From Sulfitobacter donghicola DSW-25 = KCTC 12864 = JCM 14565 (lineage in GTDB: Bacteria; Pseudomonadota; Alphaproteobacteria; Rhodobacterales; Rhodobacteraceae), in assembly GCF_000622405.1 (NCBI RefSeq), contig NZ_JASF01000002.1, forward strand, positions 1 through 22,421: DNA of 22,421 nt, given 5' to 3'. Of the stretch, positions 7,189 through 14,038 are shown piece after piece. Each line of letters begins with the position of its first letter. Position 1 is the first letter of the stretch. The translations under genes were made by a program, and so were the position numbers. The notes under the pieces were generated by a model. It worked only from the letters and a program-made list of their open reading frames with translations. It did not search any database and had not been told where the DNA came from.

Positions 7189-8655
7189 TCATTCGCGTCC
7201 CTGTTCCGGGTCATCCCGGCCTGCCTCCCGGTTGCGGCTCATTTCTGAGCGCCACTTTTCTTGCTGCGCAGATCGTCCCGGTCTCTCAGTTTGCTCCGAA
7301 CGTGTCGGTTCAGCTTCCATCGCAGGGTTATCTACGACATGTGCCTGATCCTTTGATGGCTCGTGATCTCCGGTAAACCCACGCCGCAACAGATCCCCCG
7401 CATTGCGGGCTTCTTCAGCCCCTTGCTTCACAACCTTCTTTGCGAGCTTCGCCAGCTTTCCGCCCAATCCTTCTTTCTTTCCGCCAGCAGTTGCCTCTGC
7501 CGCATCGTAGACGACATCCGGGATTTCCTGATCGCGGTACTGGGTGCCGGTTTCTGGATCATCATGACGTTTCGGCATATCCTCAGCCTCTCGTTCTTCT
7601 TGCTTAGACAAATCAGATTTTAGGTCAGCACTGCTGCCTCTTTTAACATAAGCCTGATTATCAGTTTCGGGCTCAGCCTGCTTTCGGCTGCGCGTTTTCT
7701 CGGTCTTTTTGCGTCGCGTCTTCTTCGGTCGATCCCGCTCTCTCGACTTGCGCTTGACCTCAGGCTTGTCACCAGCAGCACGGCCCCGCTCTTTTTCTTT
7801 TTCACCCTCAGGCGCTGTTTTCTCCTGCGGCTCAGCCTTGGCCTCAGCCGCGTCAGGCTCATGAGGCTTCACCTCATCGGCCAACTCACCACCTTCCATC
7901 CGGATCGACACGCGATCCGCCATTTCCAGATCCAATGTTTTCAGACGGTGGTTCTTCCCGCTTTCCAGATCCACAACCCCGAGGTTCTTTCCTCGGACGT
8001 AAAGCTCAAGACCTTCGCACCCCAGGGCATCCAAGAGGCTCTGCCGGTCCTGCGATCCCTCATAGGCCGCTGTGATCCGTTCAAGAACTTCCTCACGCTT
8101 GGGGCGTTTCCCAGTCCTGCGTTCAAGCTCGGCCTCGCCCTTTTTGCGGCCACGGTCTGAACGCTTGTCGATTGCCACCTTCTGCTCGAGCTCGGGATAT
8201 GTCTCCAAAACATGCCGCTCGAGCCCGACCTGCACCTCTCGAAACTGCGCCTTGGTCAGCCGCAAGCGTCCGGTTTCACCGGCGCGGTTTGCGCTGATCA
8301 TCAGGTGGTAGTGGTAGGAGTGATCCTTGTCCTGGTGCAGGTTTCCGAACACCAGATTATCCGGACATCGCGCCGAAATGTAGTTCTCAGCGATGTCGCG
8401 CAATCGCTGTTTTTGCTCCTCCGGACACAGCCCTTTTGCCCGCGTGATCGAGATGATTTCATGGTAGAGATACACCCCGTTTTTGCGCTTCTGCAGCAGC
8501 TCGCCGTTGCGCTCAAATTCACCCCGGATCAACTCCGGATCACGGCCCCAAACATTGTGTCGGATGCGCCATTCTTCCTGCCCTTCATCACGGTCGATAT
8601 AGCCGATGAGCTGACCAAAACTTGGCACCTTCCGGCTCATGGATTTGACTATCAT
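7189..8655 (-). CDS. Relaxase of the MobA/VirD2 type
   Basis: A 488-residue relaxase that would nick oriT and pilot the strand in transfer. The N-terminal 200 residues hold the nuclease: Y19 in LIGYIDRDEG is a candidate nicking tyrosine, H65-E66 lies in LYHEIIS, and the metal-binding histidines are H107, H112, H115 and H117 in LHQDKDHSYHYHLM. After about residue 280 the protein is highly charged and repetitive (EKEKERGRAAG, KKTRRKKTEK), unlike a folded helicase or primase. The start overlaps mobC by four bases (ATGA). A 160-base gap precedes the coupling-protein gene in the same direction, so mobC, relaxase, coupling protein and J-domain protein look like one operon. Confidence 0.88.
   Translation of the reverse strand: MIVKSMSRKVPSFGQLIGYIDRDEGQEEWRIRHNVWGRDPELIRGEFERNGELLQKRKNGVYLYHEIISITRAKGLCPEEQKQRLRDIAENYISARCPDNLVFGNLHQDKDHSYHYHLMISANRAGETGRLRLTKAQFREVQVGLERHVLETYPELEQKVAIDKRSDRGRKKGEAELERRTGKRPKREEVLERITAAYEGSQDRQSLLDALGCEGLELYVRGKNLGVVDLESGKNHRLKTLDLEMADRVSIRMEGGELADEVKPHEPDAAEAKAEPQEKTAPEGEKEKERGRAAGDKPEVKRKSRERDRPKKTRRKKTEKTRSRKQAEPETDNQAYVKRGSSADLKSDLSKQEEREAEDMPKRHDDPETGTQYRDQEIPDVVYDAAEATAGGKKEGLGGKLAKLAKKVVKQGAEEARNAGDLLRRGFTGDHEPSKDQAHVVDNPAMEAEPTRSEQTERPGRSAQQEKWRSEMSRNREAGRDDPEQGRE
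7792..7806 (-). repeat. 15-mer GGTGAAAAAGAAAAA, copy in the relaxase gene
   Basis: Exact copy on the minus strand, in frame, encoding G-E-K-E-K in the charged C-terminal region of the relaxase (context PEGEKEKER). Confidence 0.85.
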
Positions 8656-9056
8656 GAGCCGCCTTCCTCGTCGGAAGATCCGGTCCCGGAAGCCGCGCGG
8701 CTGATCGCCTGCTTGAGCTCGGATTGCAGGGCGTGGATGTTCAGGAACACCTCCTGCTCATCCAGCACATGGGCGATGCGATTGGAGTGACGGGCCATCT
8801 GGTTCACGTTGTTTGCAATCGTGCGAATGACGCGTTCCAGATCCGCCAACTGCTCGGCGATCTCCTCGGGGGCAGAGCTGCGGCCTTCATGCGCCTCAAG
8901 AGCGAGGCGTTTGACATAGGCTGCAACCGGGCTTCCGACATCCTTGGCAGCACGGGCAATTCCACGATGCTCAGCCAGCGAAAAAGTCAGGTTCACACGT
9001 TTGACCTGATCTTTGTACTGCTGGCGATAATCTCGTTGGTATTGCTCTCGTGCCAT
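8652..9056 (-). CDS. mobC: MobC-like relaxosome accessory protein
   Basis: A 134-residue protein with the MobC signature IANNVNQMARHSNRIAHV near residues 81-98. It is preceded by a ribbon-helix-helix-like N-terminal part (KRVNLTFSLAEHRGIARAAK) and followed by a helical tail. MobC proteins bind oriT and help the relaxase open the nic region. It is the first gene of the leftward mobilization operon and overlaps the relaxase start. The ribosome site ahead of ATG 9056 is weak. Confidence 0.85.
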   Translation of the reverse strand: MAREQYQRDYRQQYKDQVKRVNLTFSLAEHRGIARAAKDVGSPVAAYVKRLALEAHEGRSSAPEEIAEQLADLERVIRTIANNVNQMARHSNRIAHVLDEQEVFLNIHALQSELKQAISRAASGTGSSDEEGGS

Positions 9057-9198
9057 GGGTCCACTTAGGGGCTAAAAGGGTTCAAAGGGAAACGCGCCAC
9101 TAAAGCGATTTTTCCCTTGTCTGGGGATGCAAGGGGGCGAAGCACCCCTGCCAAGATGCGTTTCGGCGAACAGGTTTCGGACCAGCGCAGCGAGGTCC
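9057..9198. other. Candidate origin of transfer upstream of mobC
   Basis: The stretch next to mobC is the usual oriT location. It contains a G/C hairpin at 9132-9149 (AGGGG, loop GCGAAGCA, CCCCT) followed by TGCCAAGATGCG, a layout like many MOBP/MOBQ nic regions with a hairpin and a nearby TGC. A second small inverted repeat, GTTCG-TTA-CGAAC, lies just downstream at about 9208-9220. The nic site cannot be fixed from sequence alone. Confidence 0.45.
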
Positions 9199-9402
9199 AT
9201 GAAATTTGTTCGTTACGAACACGCAATCTTGCAAAGCGCGTCGTCAGACTATTCTGCCCAATTCTACGCTTATGTCAAAGCGGCGTCTTCACCTCAGCTT
9301 CACAAATCCCTCGCGGCTGTTCTGATTGTTGTTTCCGAACAGCCCGGGCGGGTGATTGTGTGGGATTTGTTCGGGTTGAACATGACATTTAGGCAAGTGT
9401 GA
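9199..9402 (+). CDS. Small hypothetical protein (67 aa)
   Basis: ATG 9199 is preceded by GCGAGG at good spacing. The product starts MKFVRYEHAILQSASS and has a hydrophobic strand-like core (LAAVLIVVSEQPGRVIVWDLF). Its composition is protein-like rather than random, but I know no family. It diverges from mobC, and its coding start overlaps the oriT-side repeats. It is followed by the hairpin at 9432-9458. It could be a transfer-linked regulator or spurious. Confidence 0.4.
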   Translation: MKFVRYEHAILQSASSDYSAQFYAYVKAASSPQLHKSLAAVLIVVSEQPGRVIVWDLFGLNMTFRQV

Positions 9403-9418
9403 AATGACATATTTTGCG

Positions 9419-9433
9419 GGTGAAAAAGAAAAA
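9419..9433 (+). repeat. 15-mer GGTGAAAAAGAAAAA, intergenic copy
   Basis: Exact copy on the plus strand between genes. Its complement provides the U-run of the minus-strand terminator at 9423-9458, so here the word could have a transcriptional use. Confidence 0.85.
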
Positions 9434-9458
9434 GGAGGGGGCGTTAGCCTCCCTCCTT
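9423..9458 (-). terminator. Intrinsic terminator of the Api92-like gene (minus strand)
   Basis: AAGGAGGG (9432-9439) pairs with CCCTCCTT (9451-9458), with inner pairs GGC/GCC around GTTA. On the minus strand the stem is followed by TTTTTCTTTTTC. It lies 42 bases past the stop at 9501. Confidence 0.7.
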
Positions 9459-9500
9459 CGCCTAATCTCGCGGTTGAACCGCGCGGCACTTTTGGCATTC

Positions 9501-9989
9501 TCACCAGTCATCATCCAGCTGATCTCTTGGGAACTGAGCCTCACAGTTCGAACAGCGCGGCCGTCCTGGTCGCAAATCGCGTGTGCACGTCCCGTCTTCA
9601 CAGTGGAAGCTTCCTTCATACTCTGGCTGCTCTTCTTCGAACTCGTTGTGGATTGTCCATCCAGTGAGTTTGTGCAGTCGTTCCAATAGTTCGTTCTGTG
9701 GGCACCAGGCGCTATCAAAGCCGAGATACGTCACCCCGCCTTGTCACTCGGAAATCGCGGATATTGTTGGGTTCCATTTGCACCCGGTGTTCTCGATCAT
9801 CCAATCATAATCCCAGGCTTTGAACCCGCATAAATCATCGGCTTCAAATCGTTCCGGATACAGCTGATGAAGATTAAAACGCGTTGACGGATTATGTGGA
9901 TTTTCCGTGCTGGTATCGACTGCGAGGAAGCGCCCCACCTCGTCTAAAGAGGCGTGAATATCCACCTCGTTGTAAACCCAATTTGGCAT
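9501..9989 (-). pseudogene. Api92-like (ferredoxin-fold) protein split by one in-frame TGA, with zinc-ribbon-like tail
   Basis: Two open stretches in the same frame (9989-9747 and 9743-9501) are separated only by a TGA at 9746-9744. The first begins MPNWVYNEVDI and runs through LHQLYPERF and WMIENTGCKW, the layout of Api92-like phage/plasmid proteins. The second continues it as expected (GGVTYLGFDSAWCPQNELLERL) and ends in a CEDGTC...CSNC zinc-ribbon-like tail. Without the stop the product is about 162 residues. An alternative upstream ATG lies at 10022. The second half could restart at GTG 9734, or the TGA, followed by C, could be read through at low level. A CGA-to-TGA change is the simplest explanation. 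Family assignment is from memory of its motifs. Confidence 0.6.
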
Positions 9990-10212
9990 AAACAAAAAAT
10001 AAAAAAGTAAACCGTCGATCATCTCTCAATCATCGACCCCGTTTTGGCATCCCGCTTGAGGCGCAGCAGTCAACCCGAAGGGCCCGGAACCGTTCGCCAA
10101 AGCGCAGCGGCGGCGCGGTTCTTGACGGCAAGCCTGCGGGATACAATGCGGGTGTGATGATGCCCCTCCCCCTCTCGAAGGAGCTCGGCTCTGCCGCCTG
10201 TGACCAGGGAAT
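9990..10212. other. Intergenic region holding element 1 of a repeated intergenic motif
   Basis: No convincing gene lies here. GGAACCGTTCGCC (10086-10098) and GGCGCGGTTCTTGAC (10112-10126) form an interrupted inverted repeat (GAACCG/CGGTTC). Fifteen bases further on comes TACAATG, and then a C-rich tract. The same arrangement recurs at 14039-14094 in the same orientation. In both places it lies about 90-100 bases upstream of a minus-strand accessory gene. Confidence 0.5.
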
Positions 10213-10236
10213 GAAAAAGAGCCCCAAAGGGGCTCT
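10213..10236 (-). terminator. Strong intrinsic terminator after the 88-aa gene
   Basis: AGAGCCCC (10218-10225), loop AAA, GGGGCTCT (10229-10236). On the minus strand the hairpin is followed by TTTTTC. It begins eight bases beyond the stop at 10244 and ends the methylase/88-aa operon. Confidence 0.85.
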
Positions 10237-10243
10237 CTCAATT

Positions 10244-10510
10244 TCATATGAGCGAAAGTTGTACGGGCTTACCGTCATCCTTCGTCTCCAGCCATGCCAT
10301 GACAAAGGCCACCGGGCCACCAGCATCTTCCACCAGCTCACGCGGGCAGAAGTGGGATCGATACCCAGTTTCAGATATCGGATGCGGTGAACGGTCGGCC
10401 GTCACGATCTCAAGGTGGGCGGTATCGCCGCCCAGCCATTGCGGGCACCACCGGGCGGTGATCTCCTGCCCTCGCCAGTCGATTTGGAGCTCTTCATATT
10501 CCTCAGCCAT
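10244..10510 (-). CDS. Conserved small accessory protein (88 aa), function unknown
   Basis: Starts MAEEYEELQIDWRGQEITAR and contains HPISETGYRSHF and GGPVAFVMAWL. These segments recall a small protein family found beside methylases on alphaproteobacterial plasmids and phages; I know of no function. It starts eight bases after the stop of the methylase-like gene and is followed by a strong terminator, so the two form an operon. Its upstream ribosome site is weak, which fits coupling to the preceding gene. Confidence 0.7.
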   Translation of the reverse strand: MAEEYEELQIDWRGQEITARWCPQWLGGDTAHLEIVTADRSPHPISETGYRSHFCPRELVEDAGGPVAFVMAWLETKDDGKPVQLSLI

Positions 10511-10518
10511 GGCGGGTC

Positions 10519-11331
10519 TCAGAAGTCGAAGCCAAGTTGCGCCGATGTGCTAACCGGTGCAAGCTTGGTTTCCTCGGAAGCCGGGGCCGTGACCACCGGT
10601 TCCCGTGTTCCCTTCTTCGGATCTGGCGTCACCTCGGTGCTCCCTTCCTTCCGGCGCAGCCGGTATTTCCACAAGCCCATGTGATGGGCTGGGGTGTACC
10701 AGACTTCGCGGATCTCAAGGCTGAGCGTATTGCCAACAATGACCTCAGCGGGCACGTTCCAAAGCGAAAGCTGAATGTAGCACATCAGCGCCGCCATACG
10801 GTCAACGTCGATGGCTTGCACCCACAGCTTTTGTGCCGGATCAAACCCGGCAGTAATCAGCACTTTGACCAAAGCCAAGATCATACCCCCTGCGCCACAA
10901 GCTGGTTCACCTGCCGTAAGAAACGGCTGATTTTCCAGTTTGGACAGCTCATCCCTAAAAGTTAGGCTTGCCATCAGCTCCGAAAGCTCAGGCGGGGTAA
11001 AAAACTGCCCTGCGTCCTTGTTGGCGATTTCCAGCTCCATATAGAGCGGGCCAAGGATGTCGCGCGGGTCTTCATCCAGCGCAGCCACAAGGCATCCTAA
11101 GAGTCTTTGGAAGGCAAATTGATCCGGTTTCTTGTACTCCGCGATGATCCGAAGGTATTCTTCTTCGCGCCCCGGTTCCTTGTGAAAGCTGTTGTGCAAA
11201 CTGCACGCAGCCATCGTCACAAAGTCCCGAAATACTTCATAGCGGTGTTTGTAAGGCGCTAACTCGCGAAAAGTCTGTTTGAATGCTGCCACAGCAGCAA
11301 CACGGCCCTGGGCCGTTGCATGGTCTGCCAT
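10519..11331 (-). CDS. N-6 adenine methylase-like protein lacking an obvious catalytic NPP(Y/F) motif
   Basis: A 270-residue product from ATG 11331, preceded by GGGGAGAAGAGG. The middle has the HsdM/N-6 methylase features DAGQFFTPPELSELM and GEPACGAGGM (SAM-binding motif I), then QAIDVDRMAALMCYIQL and IVGNTLSLE. Type I-like methylases then carry NPPF/NPPY. Here the position reads REVWYTPAHHMGLW and no such motif follows, so methyl transfer is doubtful. The C-terminus is a charged linker ending QLGFDF. It forms an operon with the 88-aa gene. It could be a SAM-binding regulator or anti-restriction decoy (inference), or a methylase with a divergent motif IV. Confidence 0.75.
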   Translation of the reverse strand: MADHATAQGRVAAVAAFKQTFRELAPYKHRYEVFRDFVTMAACSLHNSFHKEPGREEEYLRIIAEYKKPDQFAFQRLLGCLVAALDEDPRDILGPLYMELEIANKDAGQFFTPPELSELMASLTFRDELSKLENQPFLTAGEPACGAGGMILALVKVLITAGFDPAQKLWVQAIDVDRMAALMCYIQLSLWNVPAEVIVGNTLSLEIREVWYTPAHHMGLWKYRLRRKEGSTEVTPDPKKGTREPVVTAPASEETKLAPVSTSAQLGFDF

Positions 11332-11340
11332 GCCTCTTCT

Positions 11341-11353
11341 CCCCTGATTGGGG
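11341..11353 (-). promoter_or_regulatory. Small hairpin just upstream of the methylase-like gene's ribosome site
   Basis: CCCC-TGATT-GGGG on the plus strand makes a GC stem directly before the AGAAGAGG ribosome site of the gene starting at 11331. It could affect translation; function is unproven. Confidence 0.3.
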
Positions 11354-11370
11354 TCTCTCAAGGCTGGCCT

Positions 11371-11394
11371 CCACCAGTCCCAAAAGACTGGTGG
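11371..11394 (-). terminator. Nine-pair hairpin between the toxin and methylase-like genes
   Basis: CCACCAGTC (11371-11379) and GACTGGTGG (11386-11394) pair perfectly around CCAAAA. It lies 68 bases past the PIN gene stop. No T-run follows on the minus strand, so it may be a weak terminator, a processing site or an operator. Confidence 0.4.
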
Positions 11395-11461
11395 TTGGAA
11401 TTTGATCGCGGGCTACGCGGTCAGGGAGAATTGTGCGAGAAAACGGTGTATTGTCAAAAGT

Positions 11462-12040
11462 TTATAGGTATTCGATTTCAGCGCGGGCTGCCGCAGACAG
11501 CTTGGACAAGCCACACTTAGTCAGATCAAACAGAAACTCGGACGAAGTCATGGGAGGGTTGCGATAACGTTCACGTACTTTACGCAATGCACGCGCTCCA
11601 CGTTGTGGGAACAGATCAAAGGTATTGGCAAGCATGTCATCAGCGCCAAGGGTCTCAACCCCGTACTCCTCCAACACCTCGACCGGAAAGTCTTTATGGT
11701 TTTCAGTGACAATAACCTGCGCAGAGCACCTGATTGCCGCCGCCAACACATGTCGATCATCCTCGTCTGGCAGCGACAATCCAGCAATCAACGGTTGATA
11801 CCCTGTCACAAAACACTCTTCGAACTCATGGCGAATGATGGTATCTTGCTGGCGAACACTCTCCTCCAAACCCGGTTTCAACTTGATCAGGTTTCGGGTC
11901 CACTCATCGAATATTTCATCCGTAAATCGTGCACGAAACAATCCCTCTTGAGCAAAGGTCAGAAGGACGTCTCGCACCCGAAATGGGAACAATACATTTG
12001 CATCCAAGACGACCACAAAAGGGTTTGCAACAAAACTCAT
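11462..12040 (-). CDS. PIN-domain toxin (putative ribonuclease)
   Basis: A 192-residue PIN-domain protein of the PIN_3 type. D13 in VVVLDANVLFPF, E in FDEWTRNL and D in LPDEDDRHVLAAA are the expected metal-binding acids, and VIVTENHKDFP is a typical late PIN motif. Such toxins cleave RNA when not bound by antitoxin. Its start overlaps the stop of the upstream helix-turn-helix gene by four bases (ATGA), the usual antitoxin-first arrangement. The role would be plasmid stabilisation (inference). Confidence 0.85.
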   Translation of the reverse strand: MSFVANPFVVVLDANVLFPFRVRDVLLTFAQEGLFRARFTDEIFDEWTRNLIKLKPGLEESVRQQDTIIRHEFEECFVTGYQPLIAGLSLPDEDDRHVLAAAIRCSAQVIVTENHKDFPVEVLEEYGVETLGADDMLANTFDLFPQRGARALRKVRERYRNPPMTSSEFLFDLTKCGLSKLSAAARAEIEYL

Positions 12041-12501
12041 CCTTGATCAAATTCCTGTCCCAACCGCGCCAATTCGCTCATAGCATCTTCCTGCCGCCGT
12101 GCCTTTTCTTCTCGATACGCCATTAACGCAGGCAAAGGAACACGGCGGTGTCGGCCCACTTCTTCGAACTCGATATGCCCGGATTTTAAAAGCTTAGTCA
12201 GATGTGGCCGAGACACGTTGAGCATGTCGGCTGCCTGTTGCGTGGTCAACATTGTTCCAACAGGAACAAGCGTAACCATGTTGCCGTTACTAACGTGGCC
12301 AAGCAACTGGATGATAAGCTCTCCAACGGCGGGAGCAATCTTGACCGGATCGCCATTTTCACCAGAGATTTTCAACCCATCATCTAGCTCCATCGCAACG
12401 GCGATTGCCGTGGCAGCATGAGCCGCGCTATCGATTTCTTCGGGCGTAGGTGGGCGCTCCATCAACCCAGAGCGGTCTTGTTTTTCCGCCAAGTCTGCCA
12501 T
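12037..12501 (-). CDS. Antitoxin with excisionase-type helix-turn-helix
   Basis: A 154-residue protein with an excisionase/MerR-like DNA-binding segment, TTQQAADMLNVSRPHLTKLL (near 87-106), followed by HRRVPLPALMAYREEKARRQ. The N-terminal half (PTPEEIDSAAHAATAIAVAM) is helical. It precedes and overlaps the PIN toxin gene, forming a type II toxin-antitoxin pair and probably repressing it. The ATG at 12501 is preceded by GGGGAGAC. Confidence 0.85.
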   Translation of the reverse strand: MADLAEKQDRSGLMERPPTPEEIDSAAHAATAIAVAMELDDGLKISGENGDPVKIAPAVGELIIQLLGHVSNGNMVTLVPVGTMLTTQQAADMLNVSRPHLTKLLKSGHIEFEEVGRHRRVPLPALMAYREEKARRQEDAMSELARLGQEFDQG

Positions 12502-12651
12502 TTCCAGTCTCCCCTTTTCTCTTCTCTATATGTTGTCCTTCACCGTGGCTGCAAGAGAAATAATCGAAACAACTGAAATAAGTGTAAACAAGGTCTTGAT
12601 CCTTAGACACCAAGAGACCACATATAAATTCGAAACAAACGGAGAATAAAA

Positions 12652-12900
12652 ATGGCAAAAAATACGAAGAAAACATCCTCAAAGATAGCATCCAAAGCAG
12701 GAAGTGTCCTCGGAGATCCAAATGCGTCTGCTACGGCAAAAAGCCTTGCAGCATCAGCCTTGGCGCAAACGAAAACCGGCAAGCAAACCGGCGCTGCAAT
12801 GGAAGACAAAGCTTCCAAAGTGCTCCAAAGTTCGAAGTACAGCGACGAAACAAAATCGCTCGCCGGAACGGTGCTCTCCCAATCGAACAAGCCCCGCTGA
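12652..12900 (+). CDS. Small Lys/Ser/Ala-rich conserved protein (82 aa)
   Basis: ATG 12652 has GGAG seven bases upstream. The product starts MAKNTKKTSSKIASKAGS and contains two related segments: DPNASATAKSLAASALAQ, and YSDETKSLAGTVLSQ. It resembles a small hypothetical protein seen in various proteobacterial genomes and plasmids; function is unknown to me. It is basic, without Cys or Trp. It diverges from the antitoxin gene and is followed by a terminator. Confidence 0.75.
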   Translation: MAKNTKKTSSKIASKAGSVLGDPNASATAKSLAASALAQTKTGKQTGAAMEDKASKVLQSSKYSDETKSLAGTVLSQSNKPR

Positions 12901-12908
12901 CGGAAGCA

Positions 12909-12934
12909 AAAAGAAAACCCGCTACTGCGGGTTT
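12909..12934. terminator. Shared terminator of two converging genes
   Basis: AAACCCGC (12915-12922), loop TACT, GCGGGTTT (12927-12934). The plus-strand side ends in TTTCTG. On the minus strand the stem is followed by TTTTCTTTTTGC. The TAG stop of the leftward methyltransferase lies at 12924-12922, in the hairpin itself. Confidence 0.8.
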
Positions 12935-13593
12935 CTGAATTGCTTGGTTGAGAGCCACCAAAAGCTTGGACGCTCTACCTTTCCAGGATGCCACACCGCC
13001 CAGTAATATTGCTGTTTTGCAATGCGGGCATGACGTGAAACAGGTTTACCCTCCGGCCAGCATGTCAGCTCGTCCAGGGCATAGATGGCTGTCGGCGGAC
13101 ATCGCAGAAACCTTGGTGTTCTGTCTGGGTTGCACAGGGATCGGAGATTGAGCAGCATCGCAACGCTCCCCCCGGTTTTGCGGGTGTGGATGATTGCGCG
13201 GCGCACAAATGCATCTCAAAGCCCATGAGTTCCATACGGCGGATTGGTGATGATGTTCTTGGCCAACGGCTTGGTTGATTTCAGGAAGTTTTGCCCTCCC
13301 TGCCCGTAACCCCGGTCAATCAGATCCGTGGACACCACTTGGTATCCGGCTTCGATCAGCACTTTGGAAATTGCCCCGTCACCGCAAGCGGGTTCCCAGA
13401 TTGAACCGTCGAAACGCTCAACGGATAGCAGCGCTCGAACAGCCTCTGGAGGTGTTGGATAAAACTCAAACGCAGCCCGCTTTGGATAGCGTGTATTTGA
13501 GGCAGAAACTTTTGATTTTTCGCAGTTTTTTAGTACAGTAGATGATGTCATAATCGATAGATGAAAAGATAAAAAACGGGATGATACGCTCAC
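12922..13593 (-). pseudogene. DNA methyltransferase-like gene split by one in-frame TGA after NPPY
   Basis: The N-terminal half has FYPTPPEAVRALL, WEPACGDGAISKVLIEAG (SAM binding) and IITNPPYGTHGL (catalytic NPPY). A TGA at 13218-13216 follows. The same frame then resumes DAFVRRAIIHTRKTGGSVAMLLNL and runs to 12922, reading as the expected C-terminal half (WAVWHPGKVERPSFWWL). The intact product would be about 210-224 residues. The start is uncertain: GTG 13593 or ATG 13551, neither with a good ribosome site. The gene is either inactivated by a nonsense change (CGA to TGA fits) or expressed by readthrough or restart at GTG 13206. Confidence 0.7.
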
Positions 13594-13614
13594 CCCGCAA
13601 AGCGGTTTTGGGTT

Positions 13615-13950
13615 CTAGTATTCTTCGGCAAGAAATATCGTCAGAACCCGGGTAGTTTGTTCCGGATCGCTTGGATCGGGTGACCCCCATTCGGTGTTTC
13701 GGTCATAGTAGTCGAATTTCCAAAAAATCCGGCTTCCTTCGAAATCAAAGGCCCCGAAATCATGTTCGCCGTAAGGATCGTTATCCTCGGTGAACTGGTC
13801 AAAACCTCGAACTTTTTGCAGGATATCGAACTGCTTATCGAGATCTTGAACCCCGCTTGTGAGCATAACGCGGCATCCCTGAAAGGTCTGTCTCGCTAGA
13901 TCATTGAGCGCAGCGATCTGTCTGGATCGCGGATGTGGCTGTAACGTCAT
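13615..13950 (-). CDS. DUF3768 family protein
   Basis: A 111-residue protein matching DUF3768, known from alphaproteobacterial plasmids and phages. It has IAALNDLARQTF, VMLTSGVQDL, FTEDNDPYGEHDFGAF, IFWKFDYYDRN and a closing TRVLTIFLAEEY. Its biochemical role is not known. The ATG at 13950 has no clear ribosome site. It lies upstream of the split methyltransferase in the same direction, and element 2 of the repeated intergenic motif lies about 90 bases upstream. Confidence 0.85.
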   Translation of the reverse strand: MTLQPHPRSRQIAALNDLARQTFQGCRVMLTSGVQDLDKQFDILQKVRGFDQFTEDNDPYGEHDFGAFDFEGSRIFWKFDYYDRNTEWGSPDPSDPEQTTRVLTIFLAEEY

Positions 13951-14038
13951 ATGTAAAACGTTAGAAAGTAAAACGCCTCATTTCTGAGACATTAGGAAGG
14001 GCACCGCGCACTCCCTGCACCAGTCACCGCAGGCGCGA

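Noticed and set aside
8212..8790. 192-codon plus-strand frame across the relaxase/mobC overlap
   Set aside because: It is an antisense shadow covering the ATGA-coupled start of the relaxase gene. It shows no recognisable protein features.
10154..10390. 78-codon plus-strand frame starting MMMPLPL downstream of intergenic element 1
   Set aside because: It runs through the strong minus-strand terminator and into the antisense of the 88-aa gene. Resemblance to the SPLPL segment upstream of the primase comes from the shared C-rich tract.
9501..13593. TGA read as a sense codon (alternative genetic code) to explain the two split genes
   Set aside because: TGA is the normal stop of several intact genes here (for example the radical SAM substrate, coupling protein and relaxase partner genes), and TGG is used for Trp throughout. 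Recoding of the whole replicon is not supported.
13594..13614. Terminator from CCGCAAAGCGG followed by TTTTGGG
   Set aside because: The stem is only four to five pairs, and its T-run faces the plus strand, where no gene ends. Evidence is too weak to list as a feature.
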